DNA of 11,883 bases from Kosmotogaceae bacterium UBA1373 (GTDB lineage Bacteria; Thermotogota; Thermotogae; Petrotogales; Kosmotogaceae): the NCBI GenBank assembly GCA_002305955.1, contig DBRH01000028.1:11241-23123 (forward strand), in the 5' to 3' direction. The notes under the pieces were generated by a model, which saw only the letters and a list, made by a program, of their open reading frames with translations, was not told the origin of the DNA and ran no database searches. Positions within the stretch are counted from its first letter, which is position 1; every line of letters begins with the position of its first letter. This document shows, one piece after another, positions 1-6,880 of this stretch. The position numbers and the translations under genes were made by a program.

Positions 1-131
1 AAAACTATAGAACCTGCGAGAGCCGAAAACATCAGAGAAACGGATATCGGAATCTTGATTGCCGCAAGTCCCACGAACGTGGCGAGCATTACGATGAAAT
101 ACCAGATCTCAGGTGTATAGATCTCTATCAC
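1..131 (-). CDS. N-terminus of a membrane protein, possibly TRAP-type large permease (partial)
   Basis: Only the first 43 or so residues lie in the window; the gene runs off the left edge. The frame is the same as that of the preceding AstE-B gene and opens directly after its TGA. A GTG at 131 begins a peptide with one hydrophobic helix followed by a motif (IKIPISVSLMFSALAGS) that resembles the short proline-containing turn after helix 1 of DctM-type TRAP dicarboxylate transporter permeases. With 12 bases between stop and start it is almost certainly cotranscribed with AstE-B, and would supply uptake of a product made outside the membrane. The start is uncertain: the GTG sits inside an SD-like run (GGGGGTGAT), and no standard start codon lies at normal spacing after it; an ATC does. 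Other permease families with a similar first helix cannot be excluded. Confidence 0.5.
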   Translation of the reverse strand, partial: MIEIYTPEIWYFIVMLATFVGLAAIKIPISVSLMFSALAGSIV

Positions 132-143
132 CCCCCGGAAGTA

Positions 144-1211
144 TCAGTTCAGGTATATGAACAAACCGTTTTCCATCGTTTCGTTATATGAGGGCAGCCC
201 CGTGACCAGAACCGTCTCCCCCATAAGCATTTCATAAGCGTTGAACAGCGATTGTATTATCTGGAGCTGGAGACCTACCCTGTGTTTCAAAGGGTAATCG
301 GGATCGTTTATCACATCGTATACTTTTCTCCATGAATCCTGACCGGGGTTGGGCGTCTCTGAAAGGAAGGAAAGAGAGCCGGTGGCGTTTCTTATCTCCA
401 GATGACTGAGTCCTCTGTAGCCCAGGTTGGATTCTTCGAGTTTCATTGAAACACCATAGAAGGCCTCGATCTCCATTATGGCTACGGCGCCTATCTCGAG
501 CGCGTCGGGATGGCAGACCAGCGTATAGGCCAGGCTGCTACCGGACCGGGTATTGCCTCTTTCGTCTATGTACTTATCGGGAGTGCCACTCTCATGCATA
601 TCCAGATTGAAATCTACCTTCTCGGCCTTTATCATCTCGATGATCGCGTAGGCCAGTTGCTGGGTCGGGTTGCCATCAGCCACTCCCGGGTACTGTCTGT
701 TCAGGTTCCTTGCTTCCGTTCCGTCTTCCAGCGTGAAACCCGACTGTGCGTGCTTGAAAACCATCGGGTCGGGTATCCCCTGGTCGGCCGGATCGGTTCT
801 TCTGTCACCATACACCAGAAAGCGCGGGCCGGATTTAGTTTCGACCTGAATAAAATGCAGCGCCTTGCCGGTTTCATCGGGAATGGAGACACCACTTATA
901 TTGGAGAAGGGCATCACGATCACCCTACCCTTCGTGACGACGACGTTCTCTATGAAGACCAGAGCGGCCGTAGTACCGGAAAGCTCCCTTCCGTGTGTTC
1001 CTCCCATGAGAAGGAAGGTAGGGCCTTCAACACCGCTATCCATGAAGTAGATGGGCGTATCCATGTTTGTTCCTTTTAGAGGTGCGAAATAATCAGACAG
1101 CCAGCCAATACCCGTCACGCCGTAACCGGGCCTCACATCGGGCCTGAAAAACGAACCGAGAGCGGCCGTTGCCAGAACCAATAATACTACTACTATCGCT
1201 TTCATCTTCAT
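144..1211 (-). CDS. exported AstE/AspA-type zinc deacylase (AstE-B)
   Basis: A 355-residue protein of the succinylglutamate desuccinylase/aspartoacylase family, related to M14 carboxypeptidases. Visible zinc-site residues are H73 and E76 in GGTHGRE and H206 in DMHES. N171-R172 in LNRQYPG matches the substrate carboxylate-binding NR pair, and E285 in SETPNPGQ sits where the catalytic glutamate is expected. The family removes acyl groups from N-acyl amino acids. Residues 1-22 form a basic start plus hydrophobic stretch, so it is probably exported or anchored, unlike classical cytosolic AstE. ATG at 1211 is chosen because GGAGG lies 10 bases upstream. A TTG at 1271 would extend the frame through a terminator hairpin and is rejected. 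It is paralogous to AstE-A: both also carry a LEES…RGL(S/T)H segment and a similar C-terminal PxYN motif. Substrate unknown. Confidence 0.85.
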   Translation of the reverse strand: MKMKAIVVVLLVLATAALGSFFRPDVRPGYGVTGIGWLSDYFAPLKGTNMDTPIYFMDSGVEGPTFLLMGGTHGRELSGTTAALVFIENVVVTKGRVIVMPFSNISGVSIPDETGKALHFIQVETKSGPRFLVYGDRRTDPADQGIPDPMVFKHAQSGFTLEDGTEARNLNRQYPGVADGNPTQQLAYAIIEMIKAEKVDFNLDMHESGTPDKYIDERGNTRSGSSLAYTLVCHPDALEIGAVAIMEIEAFYGVSMKLEESNLGYRGLSHLEIRNATGSLSFLSETPNPGQDSWRKVYDVINDPDYPLKHRVGLQLQIIQSLFNAYEMLMGETVLVTGLPSYNETMENGLFIYLN

Positions 1212-1238
1212 TCTTTGTCTTTCCTCCGATCTAAAAAT

Positions 1239-1266
1239 AAATGGGGCGTGCGGAGACGCCCCATTT
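1239..1266 (-). terminator. terminator-like hairpin between DUF6305-like gene and AstE-B
   Basis: A perfect 11-base-pair stem (1239-1249 with 1256-1266) has a six-base loop and is followed on the minus strand by ATTTATTTTTAG. It starts six bases after the stop of the upstream gene and ends just before the SD of AstE-B. Only about 27 bases separate it from the next start codon, leaving no room for a new promoter. AstE-B must therefore be reached by read-through, which suggests partial termination or mRNA end protection. Confidence 0.75.
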
Positions 1267-1271
1267 TTCAA

Positions 1272-1823
1272 TTACTTGCCGAAATACTGCGCCAGTACGT
1301 CCTTCAGGCCCACCGTCATTTCGAATGTGGCCATGGGTACTCCGGCCTCCTCACTCAAATTGGTGAAGAAACCGTCTTCGTTGGCATCGGACTTAACGAA
1401 GTAAACGCTGGCGAGCGGTGCCAGAGTCGTGACTATTTTATCCGACGATTCGCCCCTTCTCGACGCTCCTTCGAGGTTACAGATCACTATTTTCAGTCCG
1501 TTATCTTTAGCCTCTCTTGCCAGTGCCAGAACTCTGTTGATCTCGACTTCGATATCGATTCCGGCTGCTCCAAGCCCCTTGCCACTCGCGCCGACGACGA
1601 TGACGAAGGTCTTGAACTGACTCATATCGACATCTTCGGCCTTGTACAGTTTGTCGAACTTGTAGTCCAGGCTCACCATCTTGGCGACAACGGTGAACTG
1701 GAGAGCTCCCGGGGACTGGCCGGCCGATGTGACAATCACGGGCTCTTCAAGGAGTATTTCCGCCGCGAAACTCACAAACGCGAAGCACAAAACAACAAAA
1801 AACGTAAGAAGTAACTTTTTCAA
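1272..1823 (-). CDS. small exported protein resembling DUF6305
   Basis: A 183-residue protein with a clear signal peptide (MKKLLL…, likely cleaved near FA-AE, residue 20-21). The mature part has alternating beta-strand and helix pattern. Two conspicuous glycine/charge motifs, VGASGKGLGAAG (77-88) and EGASRRGESSD (118-128), together with TSAGQSPGAL (32-41), match what I recall of the uncharacterised DUF6305 family; no database check was possible. The GASGKG stretch resembles but does not complete a Walker A motif. The start is a TTG with AAAGGG ten bases upstream; no better start exists. It lies 23 bases after GGT-B and is followed by a terminator-like hairpin and AstE-B, so it belongs to the same transcript. 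An extracytoplasmic binding or accessory role beside the two hydrolases is possible but unproven. Confidence 0.7.
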   Translation of the reverse strand: MKKLLLTFFVVLCFAFVSFAAEILLEEPVIVTSAGQSPGALQFTVVAKMVSLDYKFDKLYKAEDVDMSQFKTFVIVVGASGKGLGAAGIDIEVEINRVLALAREAKDNGLKIVICNLEGASRRGESSDKIVTTLAPLASVYFVKSDANEDGFFTNLSEEAGVPMATFEMTVGLKDVLAQYFGK

Positions 1824-1846
1824 TTCAAATCATCCCTTTCTCATTT

Positions 1847-3583
1847 TCAAAATTCCGGTGCGGAAGCCGAACCACCCCTCCTCAGGGAACCGGCTCCGAT
1901 CATCATTCCGTTTTCCTCAACGGCAATTATGTTCGGGCCGCCGAAGAAGAGGTCGGGGTAAGCGTAGATGTTGAGTTTATGACCGAGAATCTTCTCCAGG
2001 AAGTCCAGCGTGGATTGCGGGAAACCCTCTTCCATTCTCAGATCGGTGTAGGAGGAGTACCCGACGAACTTGGGGGACCTTATCGCCTGGTCGATGGGCA
2101 TGTTGAAATCCACCAGGTTAACCACCAGATTGACCATCATCGAAACTATTCTGCCGGCTCCAGGCGTTCCCAATATCCAGCGGACCTCTCCGTCCTTCAT
2201 AACAACCGTCGGACAGATCGTCGTTCTCGGTCTCATTCCTCCTGTGAGGTTGATTACGTCGCCCTCTCTGTAAGAAGAGGCGAAGTTGGCCATTTCGTTG
2301 TTGAAGAAGAAACCCTTGAAATAAGTCCCGGTGCCGAAGAAGCTGGAAATCGTCTGTGTCCAGGAGACGGCGTTACCTTCCTTGTCAACTATCGAGAAGT
2401 GCGTCGTGGACGGAGACTCTTCTACCGCTCTTGCACTGGACATGACCGGGGCCAGTTCCTCCAGAAGGACTTCCTCGTAGGTTGATCCATCGGCGAAGGG
2501 GGAGGCATCGCCGAGATAGCTGGCGTAAGGTTGGTCGAAAACTTTTCCCGGATTGATCAACATCAGTCTGGTCTTTGCGTACTCTTTGCTCATGAAGGCT
2601 TCATAAGGAAGATCGTGGAACTCCGGATCGCTTATATAAGCCTTCCTATCGACGTCGCCGAGAACCAGTGCCTGCTGGATCAGATGAATAGCCAGCGGAT
2701 CGTCCCAGCTCATCGCCGACAGGTTGTAGTTCTCGAGCACGTTGAGAACCATTAAAAATTGAGGCCCGGAGACTGGCGGATGTGGAACGTACAGGTCGTA
2801 TCCTCTGTAGGTGCCGTGTAGAGGCTCTCTCACGATCGCGCGGTAGGACTCGAGATCGGACTTCCTCAAGAAGCCACCGTTCTCGACCATGAAGGCGTCT
2901 ATCTCGTCTGCTAGCGAACCGGTGTAGAAGGTGTCTATGCCCTCTTCAACAACTCTCTCGATAGTGTCGGCCAGTTCAGGGTTCTTGAAAACGCTTCCCG
3001 TTTCCCAGACGAATCCTTCGTTGAGGAAGTCGAATGCGCTTCCGAGAAGTCTTTCGTACGTGTCCGAGGTAGTCTGAGAAAAGGTCTCATCGACTATGAA
3101 CCCGTTCCTGGCAAGCTCTATGGCCGGGGCCGCCAGAACCGACAGAGGAAGTGTAGCCCCCAGAAGCCAGGCCTCTTTGATACCGGCCAGAACTCCGGGA
3201 ACGCATGTCCCCATGGGAGTATAATTGATCGAGCTCAGCTTCAGCCCCTTTTCGGCGATCGCTTCGTACGTAGCCATCATCGGCGCGGCGCTTCTGAAAT
3301 CGATCGCGTATTTGCTGCCGTCTGCCATCGTTATAACGGCGTAACCTTCGCCACCGAAACCGGAAGCGTAAGGCTCCACAACACCCAGGGCCAGACTGAC
3401 CGCGATGGCCGCATCGATGGCGTTGCCCCCCATTTCTAGTATTTTGGCTCCGGCCTCCGCCGCATAATTGTTGACGGCGGCCACCATTCCGTTGCTGGAA
3501 GCTACCGTCGGTGCGGTTATGGTTGCGATAAGGCCGGTGAACAATACGGCTACGAGCATAACAACAAGCACATGTTTCTTCAT
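1847..3583 (-). CDS. gamma-glutamyltransferase-like acylase, divergent binding site (GGT-B)
   Basis: A 578-residue Ntn-hydrolase of the gamma-glutamyltransferase family with a signal peptide (residues 1-28). The precursor should self-cleave before T393 in STTHFSIVD, giving large and small subunits with T393 as nucleophile. The conserved DFR arginine (R97) and the GTPGAGRI loop (472-479) are present. Several positions that hold the gamma-glutamyl moiety in E. coli GGT differ: the Asp433 equivalent is N433 (NNEMANF), the Ser462-Ser463 pair is T454-T455 (RPRTTI), and the Asn411 equivalent is S413. The lid-loop insertion of the E. coli enzyme is absent. Expected activity is hydrolysis or transfer of an acyl group outside the cytoplasm; whether that group is gamma-glutamyl or another diacid acyl is open. 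ATG at 3583 has a GGAGGGG site. It begins 25 bases after AstE-A. Confidence 0.9.
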   Translation of the reverse strand: MKKHVLVVMLVAVLFTGLIATITAPTVASSNGMVAAVNNYAAEAGAKILEMGGNAIDAAIAVSLALGVVEPYASGFGGEGYAVITMADGSKYAIDFRSAAPMMATYEAIAEKGLKLSSINYTPMGTCVPGVLAGIKEAWLLGATLPLSVLAAPAIELARNGFIVDETFSQTTSDTYERLLGSAFDFLNEGFVWETGSVFKNPELADTIERVVEEGIDTFYTGSLADEIDAFMVENGGFLRKSDLESYRAIVREPLHGTYRGYDLYVPHPPVSGPQFLMVLNVLENYNLSAMSWDDPLAIHLIQQALVLGDVDRKAYISDPEFHDLPYEAFMSKEYAKTRLMLINPGKVFDQPYASYLGDASPFADGSTYEEVLLEELAPVMSSARAVEESPSTTHFSIVDKEGNAVSWTQTISSFFGTGTYFKGFFFNNEMANFASSYREGDVINLTGGMRPRTTICPTVVMKDGEVRWILGTPGAGRIVSMMVNLVVNLVDFNMPIDQAIRSPKFVGYSSYTDLRMEEGFPQSTLDFLEKILGHKLNIYAYPDLFFGGPNIIAVEENGMMIGAGSLRRGGSASAPEF

Positions 3584-3608
3584 TTTTTCCCCTCCAATTC
3601 AGAAAGTC

Positions 3609-4736
3609 TTATGAAACAGGTTTTAGAAAAGCGCCCAGACCATCACTGAGTATCGCGTTGTACGCGGGCACGTCGGAGAGCATTATCATTCGATCCGGGA
3701 ACATCATGTTCCAGGAATCGAGAAGGACTCTCACGGTGGTAACGTGACGCGCAACCCTTAGCTCCAGTGGGTATCCGGTTTCATCGTACGGTGCGAAAAG
3801 TTTGCCGTCCTTCGAAGCCTGGAGATAATATTTATCCACGCCGGTAGTTACGAGCTCCTCTGTCGTCTTTCCACGGAGCCTGCCCTGTGAAGGATTGGCA
3901 ACTTCCAGAAGTACCACGTACGCATCGGAATTGTCGCCTATCTCTCTGTGCGTCAACCCGCGCAGAGACGGCGGCGACTCTTCAAGCCTTATATCCACGC
4001 CTTCCATTTCGAGCATCATCTGTGTCATGATGGCCAGTTCTGCGGCTTCTTGGTGAAAGACTATGGCGTTGTTCACCGGATACTCCGGCGAAGACTCATG
4101 TAAGTCGCATACAAGATCTATCTTTTCCTGTTTCACGATATTCATTATTGCGGCGGCCACCCGTTCGGTTATGATCCCGTCCTCACGGCCCGGAAAGGCC
4201 CTGTTGAGGTTCGAGATCTCGCTACCGCCGAGCGTAGAACCTGTGGGATGGTTATAGATGGTAGGATCGGGCCATTGCGATACCGGGTTGGTTCTTCTGG
4301 ACCCGAACCTGAAGGTCCTCCTGGAGCCGTCGGGAAGTTCTATGCTGAAAAACTGTGGAGCCCCTTCCATGGGGTCGTTGTGGGTGAAGGCACTGTGGTT
4401 GGCCCGCGGGATTATATACACCGTTCCAGCAAGAGACGAGACGTTCTCGATCATGAGAACGGCCGCCAACGTTCCGCCCGGTTCGTTGGGGTGGTTTCCT
4501 CCCAGGAGAAGGAAGTTTCCTCCCGGCTCGCTGCCCCTTATGATATAGACTTCTGTGTCGCCTTTCGTTCCTGAAAGTGAGGGCAACCAGTCGCTGAGCA
4601 TTTTGACTTCCGAGACACCCGGACCCCGTACTATCGGAGGATCTTTCCACATCGAAGTGAAAGAAAAGCCCGAGAGAAGAACTACAACAAGAACAACAGA
4701 GATAAACACAATGAACTGAACGTATCTCTTTTTCAA
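3609..4736 (-). CDS. membrane-anchored AstE/AspA-type zinc deacylase (AstE-A)
   Basis: A 375-residue member of the succinylglutamate desuccinylase/aspartoacylase family. Zinc ligands are H82 and E85 (GGNHPNE) and H213 (DLHES); N178-R179 lies in LNRAFPG, and E278 in LLEVANPSQG is the likely catalytic base. Residues 5-26 are a strongly hydrophobic helix after KKR, with no cleavage-site or lipobox cysteine, so it may stay anchored with the catalytic part outside. The TTG at 4736 is chosen: it gives MKKRYV…, has AAAGGA and GGTGAT just upstream, and mirrors the TTG-AAA-AAG start of the DUF6305-like gene. A TTG at 4832 would add 32 residues of non-hydrophobic sequence without an SD and is rejected. 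It is the first gene after the promoter at 4862-4890 and is followed at 25 bases by GGT-B. Paralogue of AstE-B. Confidence 0.85.
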   Translation of the reverse strand: MKKRYVQFIVFISVVLVVVLLSGFSFTSMWKDPPIVRGPGVSEVKMLSDWLPSLSGTKGDTEVYIIRGSEPGGNFLLLGGNHPNEPGGTLAAVLMIENVSSLAGTVYIIPRANHSAFTHNDPMEGAPQFFSIELPDGSRRTFRFGSRRTNPVSQWPDPTIYNHPTGSTLGGSEISNLNRAFPGREDGIITERVAAAIMNIVKQEKIDLVCDLHESSPEYPVNNAIVFHQEAAELAIMTQMMLEMEGVDIRLEESPPSLRGLTHREIGDNSDAYVVLLEVANPSQGRLRGKTTEELVTTGVDKYYLQASKDGKLFAPYDETGYPLELRVARHVTTVRVLLDSWNMMFPDRMIMLSDVPAYNAILSDGLGAFLKPVS

Positions 4737-4753
4737 AGGATCACCAATCCTTT
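4735..4753 (-). promoter_or_regulatory. hairpin sequestering the SD and start of AstE-A
   Basis: In the transcript, AAAGGAU pairs perfectly with AUCCUUU (4747-4753 with 4735-4741) around the five-base loop UGGUG. The stem holds the AAAGGA SD element and the first two bases of the TTG start codon, while part of a second SD-like element (GGUGAU) is in the loop. The AAAGG arm could alternatively pair with an upstream CCUUCG. Such a fold would reduce initiation unless opened. No known riboswitch class was recognised. Confidence 0.4.
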
Positions 4754-4776
4754 CGCCGCCGAAGGGTATCACTTTC

Positions 4777-4804
4777 CAGGATTTGCCGGTGCCCGAAAAT
4801 CCTG
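4777..4804 (-). other. stem-loop in the AstE-A leader
   Basis: CAGGATTT (4797-4804, read on the minus strand) pairs with AAATCCTG (4777-4784), an eight-base-pair stem around a 12-base apex that can itself form CGG/CCG. It lies in the roughly 120-base leader between the predicted transcription start near 4855 and the start codon at 4736. There is no following T-run, so it is not a terminator. It may be part of a structured leader; chance occurrence is possible. Confidence 0.35.
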
Positions 4805-4861
4805 AACAGAGATCTGCACAAAACCGATTCAAGGGCTACATTAATCCAGTAAAGAAAGACA

Positions 4862-4890
4862 ACTATACAATTATACTATTCGACCGTCAA
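4862..4890 (-). promoter_or_regulatory. sigma70-type promoter for the AstE-A/GGT-B transcript
   Basis: On the minus strand TTGACG (4885-4890) and TATAGT (4862-4867) are separated by exactly 17 bases, close to the consensus. It lies between the terminator of GGT-A and AstE-A, and would start transcription near 4855. An overlapping TATAAT within the spacer has no suitable -35. Confidence 0.75.
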
Positions 4891-4945
4891 TTATCTGGAT
4901 AAGTTTGAAAAGTTAATTTGTTGACTTTCTGTTAACAGTGGAAAA

Positions 4946-4973
4946 GGAACAGACCTTTATTCAGGTCTGTTCC
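4946..4973 (-). terminator. terminator of GGT-A
   Basis: GGAACAGACCT (4946-4956) pairs with AGGTCTGTTCC (4963-4973), 11 perfect base pairs and a six-base loop. On the minus strand it is followed by TTTTCC, a short T-run. It begins about 40 bases after the GGT-A stop codon and separates that gene from the AstE-A promoter. Confidence 0.75.
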
Positions 4974-5014
4974 GCTTTCTGGCAAAGACATTCAGCGTGA
5001 CCGATCGATTTTTA

Positions 5015-6697
5015 TCAGAAGGCGAAGGCCTGACCGTCACGTCTGGGATCGGCTCCTCCGAAGAGAATACCGATGTCATAGTTGTACAGTACGCCGTGAA
5101 CGCCTCCGAAGTAGGCATCGTAATCACCACGTAAGGTCAGCTGATGACCCATCTCGAGCAGTTTGTTGTAGGCGTTTATGGATATCCTGCCCTCAATAGA
5201 CATAGAACCGGAGGCCATTCTGAAGACTCTCGGAGCGAGTATGGCTTGCTGGATCGTCATTCCGTGATCGATGATATTGCTTATCACCTGGGCAACGGTC
5301 GTTATGATTCTCGTGGCTCCGGGTGAACCGAGAGTCATGTAAGGTCTTCCCTGAGGATCGAGAACGAGCGTGGGGCTCATACTGCTTAGAGGTCTCTTAC
5401 CTGGTTCTACCGAGTTCGCCGAACCCGGTGTTGGAACGAAGTCGTCCATGTGGTTGTTCATTATTATTCCCGTTCCCGGCACGACGACACCAGATCCGAA
5501 GAAGTAGTTGATGGATTTGGTAATGGCCACCATGTTCCCTTCCTTGTCCATAACGGAAAGGTGAGTGGTGCTGCCGCTTTCGTACTGCCATGGATCACCG
5601 GCCGCGACCGATTCCATCGGCTTGTTGGGATCGATCTTAGCTGCTAGAGTCCTGGCGTACTCCTTCGAAGTCAGTCCGGTCAGCGGTACATCGACAAAGG
5701 CGGTGTCTGCCATGTACTTGGACCTGTCGGCAAAGATCAGTTTCATGGCTTCCGACCATAGGTGCAACGTTTCCGGGGTGTTGTCGCCCAGGGTTGCCAG
5801 ATCGAAGTTCTCCATTATGTTCAGCAACTCTATTATGTGTGTACCGCCAGAACTGGCCGGTGGCACGGAGAGAATCGTGTAATCCCTGTAGGTACCGACA
5901 ACCGGCTTCCTGATCTGCAGATCGTAGTTGGCCAGGTCTTCAAGGGTTATAACTCCCCCGCGCTTCTGAACCTCGGCCACGATTTTCTCGGCGATCTCGC
6001 CCTTGTAGAAACCGTCCTTACCTTTTTCGACGATGATTCTGAGCGTGTCGGCCAGATCCTTGAGAACTATCGTCTCGCCGATTTCGTAAGGTATGCCGCC
6101 ATCTTTCAGATATAACTCGGCCCCATTCTCCATCATCATTATCTTTTCGTAATTGTCGTTGATGATCGAGAAGAGATTCACGGTAACGGGAATTCCTTTT
6201 TCGGCCCATTCGATGGCCGGCTGGATAACCTGGGCCCTCGACATGGTTCCGAAGTTCTCGAGTGCGTAGAGCAGTCCGGCGACTTCGCCGGGTACACCGC
6301 TAGACTTGCCACCGATAATCGTTTCGTTGTTGATAACGCGGTTTCTCTCGTCGAGATTGAAGAAGGTCGGTCCGGCCGCCGATGGAGCGGTCTCTCTGAA
6401 GTCGATCACAACTGCCTCGTCCATGTGGGCCAGCTGTATGATCATAAATCCACCGCCGCCCAGTCCCGAGGCGTTGGGTTCGAGAACACCCAGCGCGAAG
6501 GCGGTTGCTATCGCCGCATCCACGGCGTTACCTCCCATCTCCAGTATCTTCACACCGACTTCCGATGCTTCGGGCTTGGCCGCAGCCACGACTCCGTTTC
6601 TTCCTTCGGCATCCCTTCCGTAAAGGTTCAATGGATTAACTGCAAACATAGATACAATCATGAGCGCCATTAAGGAAACCAGAATAGCTTTTCTCAC
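5015..6697 (-). CDS. ggt: gamma-glutamyltransferase (glutathione hydrolase), exported (GGT-A)
   Basis: A 560-residue gamma-glutamyltransferase that releases or transfers the gamma-glutamyl group of glutathione and related peptides outside the cytoplasm. A signal peptide covers about residues 1-20. The precursor should cleave before T377 in GSTTHLSV, making T377 the nucleophile of the small subunit. Substrate-binding residues known from E. coli GGT are all recognisable: R101 in DFRETAP, N397, D419 in NNHMDDF, and S438-S439 in RPLSSMSPT, with the GSPGATRI loop at 457-464. H416 replaces the usual Gln/Glu, and the lid-loop insertion of the E. coli enzyme is missing. The GTG start at 6697 follows GGAGGGG by five bases. 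It has its own promoter and terminator, yet sits just upstream of the second GGT/AstE module, suggesting related physiology. Length is normal for the family. Confidence 0.95.
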   Translation of the reverse strand: MRKAILVSLMALMIVSMFAVNPLNLYGRDAEGRNGVVAAAKPEASEVGVKILEMGGNAVDAAIATAFALGVLEPNASGLGGGGFMIIQLAHMDEAVVIDFRETAPSAAGPTFFNLDERNRVINNETIIGGKSSGVPGEVAGLLYALENFGTMSRAQVIQPAIEWAEKGIPVTVNLFSIINDNYEKIMMMENGAELYLKDGGIPYEIGETIVLKDLADTLRIIVEKGKDGFYKGEIAEKIVAEVQKRGGVITLEDLANYDLQIRKPVVGTYRDYTILSVPPASSGGTHIIELLNIMENFDLATLGDNTPETLHLWSEAMKLIFADRSKYMADTAFVDVPLTGLTSKEYARTLAAKIDPNKPMESVAAGDPWQYESGSTTHLSVMDKEGNMVAITKSINYFFGSGVVVPGTGIIMNNHMDDFVPTPGSANSVEPGKRPLSSMSPTLVLDPQGRPYMTLGSPGATRIITTVAQVISNIIDHGMTIQQAILAPRVFRMASGSMSIEGRISINAYNKLLEMGHQLTLRGDYDAYFGGVHGVLYNYDIGILFGGADPRRDGQAFAF

Positions 6698-6739
6698 TTT
6701 TTCCCCTCCTTGTTTATAGATTATGAACCGTGTTTAGAG

Positions 6740-6748
6740 AGTATAGCA
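6740..6748 (-). promoter_or_regulatory. extended -10 promoter for GGT-A
   Basis: On the minus strand TGCTATACT gives an extended -10 element (TG-n-TATACT) located so that transcription would start near 6733, some 35 bases before the GTG of GGT-A. The -35 region is weak (TTCTTT at 18-base spacing), which is usual for extended -10 promoters. Confidence 0.55.
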
Positions 6749-6880
6749 TCCAGAAATACCAAAAAAGAATTAACTGAGAGTGTCTCGGCCGGCTGTGGCG
6801 GGAACCGTACCGGGAAAAAGTTAGTCAAAACAAACAACCGATACAGGTATCGGGAGGCGATCGAAATAAAAGAGGCAATT

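Noticed and set aside
77..131. ATC near 122 as the real start of the left-edge permease
   Set aside because: AUC starts are very rare; GTG 131 is kept as the conventional call, and the alternative is recorded as an observation.
510..1079. 189-codon plus-strand frame opposite AstE-B
   Set aside because: It is antisense to a gene with intact zinc-site motifs and signal peptide; no SD and no recognisable protein content.
1212..1271. N-terminal extension of AstE-B to a TTG at 1271
   Set aside because: It would translate a terminator hairpin and push the signal peptide 20 residues inward; ATG 1211 has a good SD.
1503..1623. GASGKG in the DUF6305-like protein as an ATP-binding P-loop
   Set aside because: The Walker A spacing and final Ser/Thr are missing, there is no Walker B, and the protein is exported.
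1215..1814. 199-codon plus-strand frame opposite the DUF6305-like gene
   Set aside because: Shadow of the minus-strand gene, starts within the terminator region and has no SD.
4737..4832. N-terminal extension of AstE-A to a TTG at 4832
   Set aside because: No SD, non-hydrophobic and cysteine-containing sequence ahead of a normal KKR-hydrophobic signal anchor.
6710..6880. N-terminal extension of nadE to a TTG at 6710
   Set aside because: No SD, overlaps the opposite-strand GGT-A promoter, and adds residues absent from the family's usual length.
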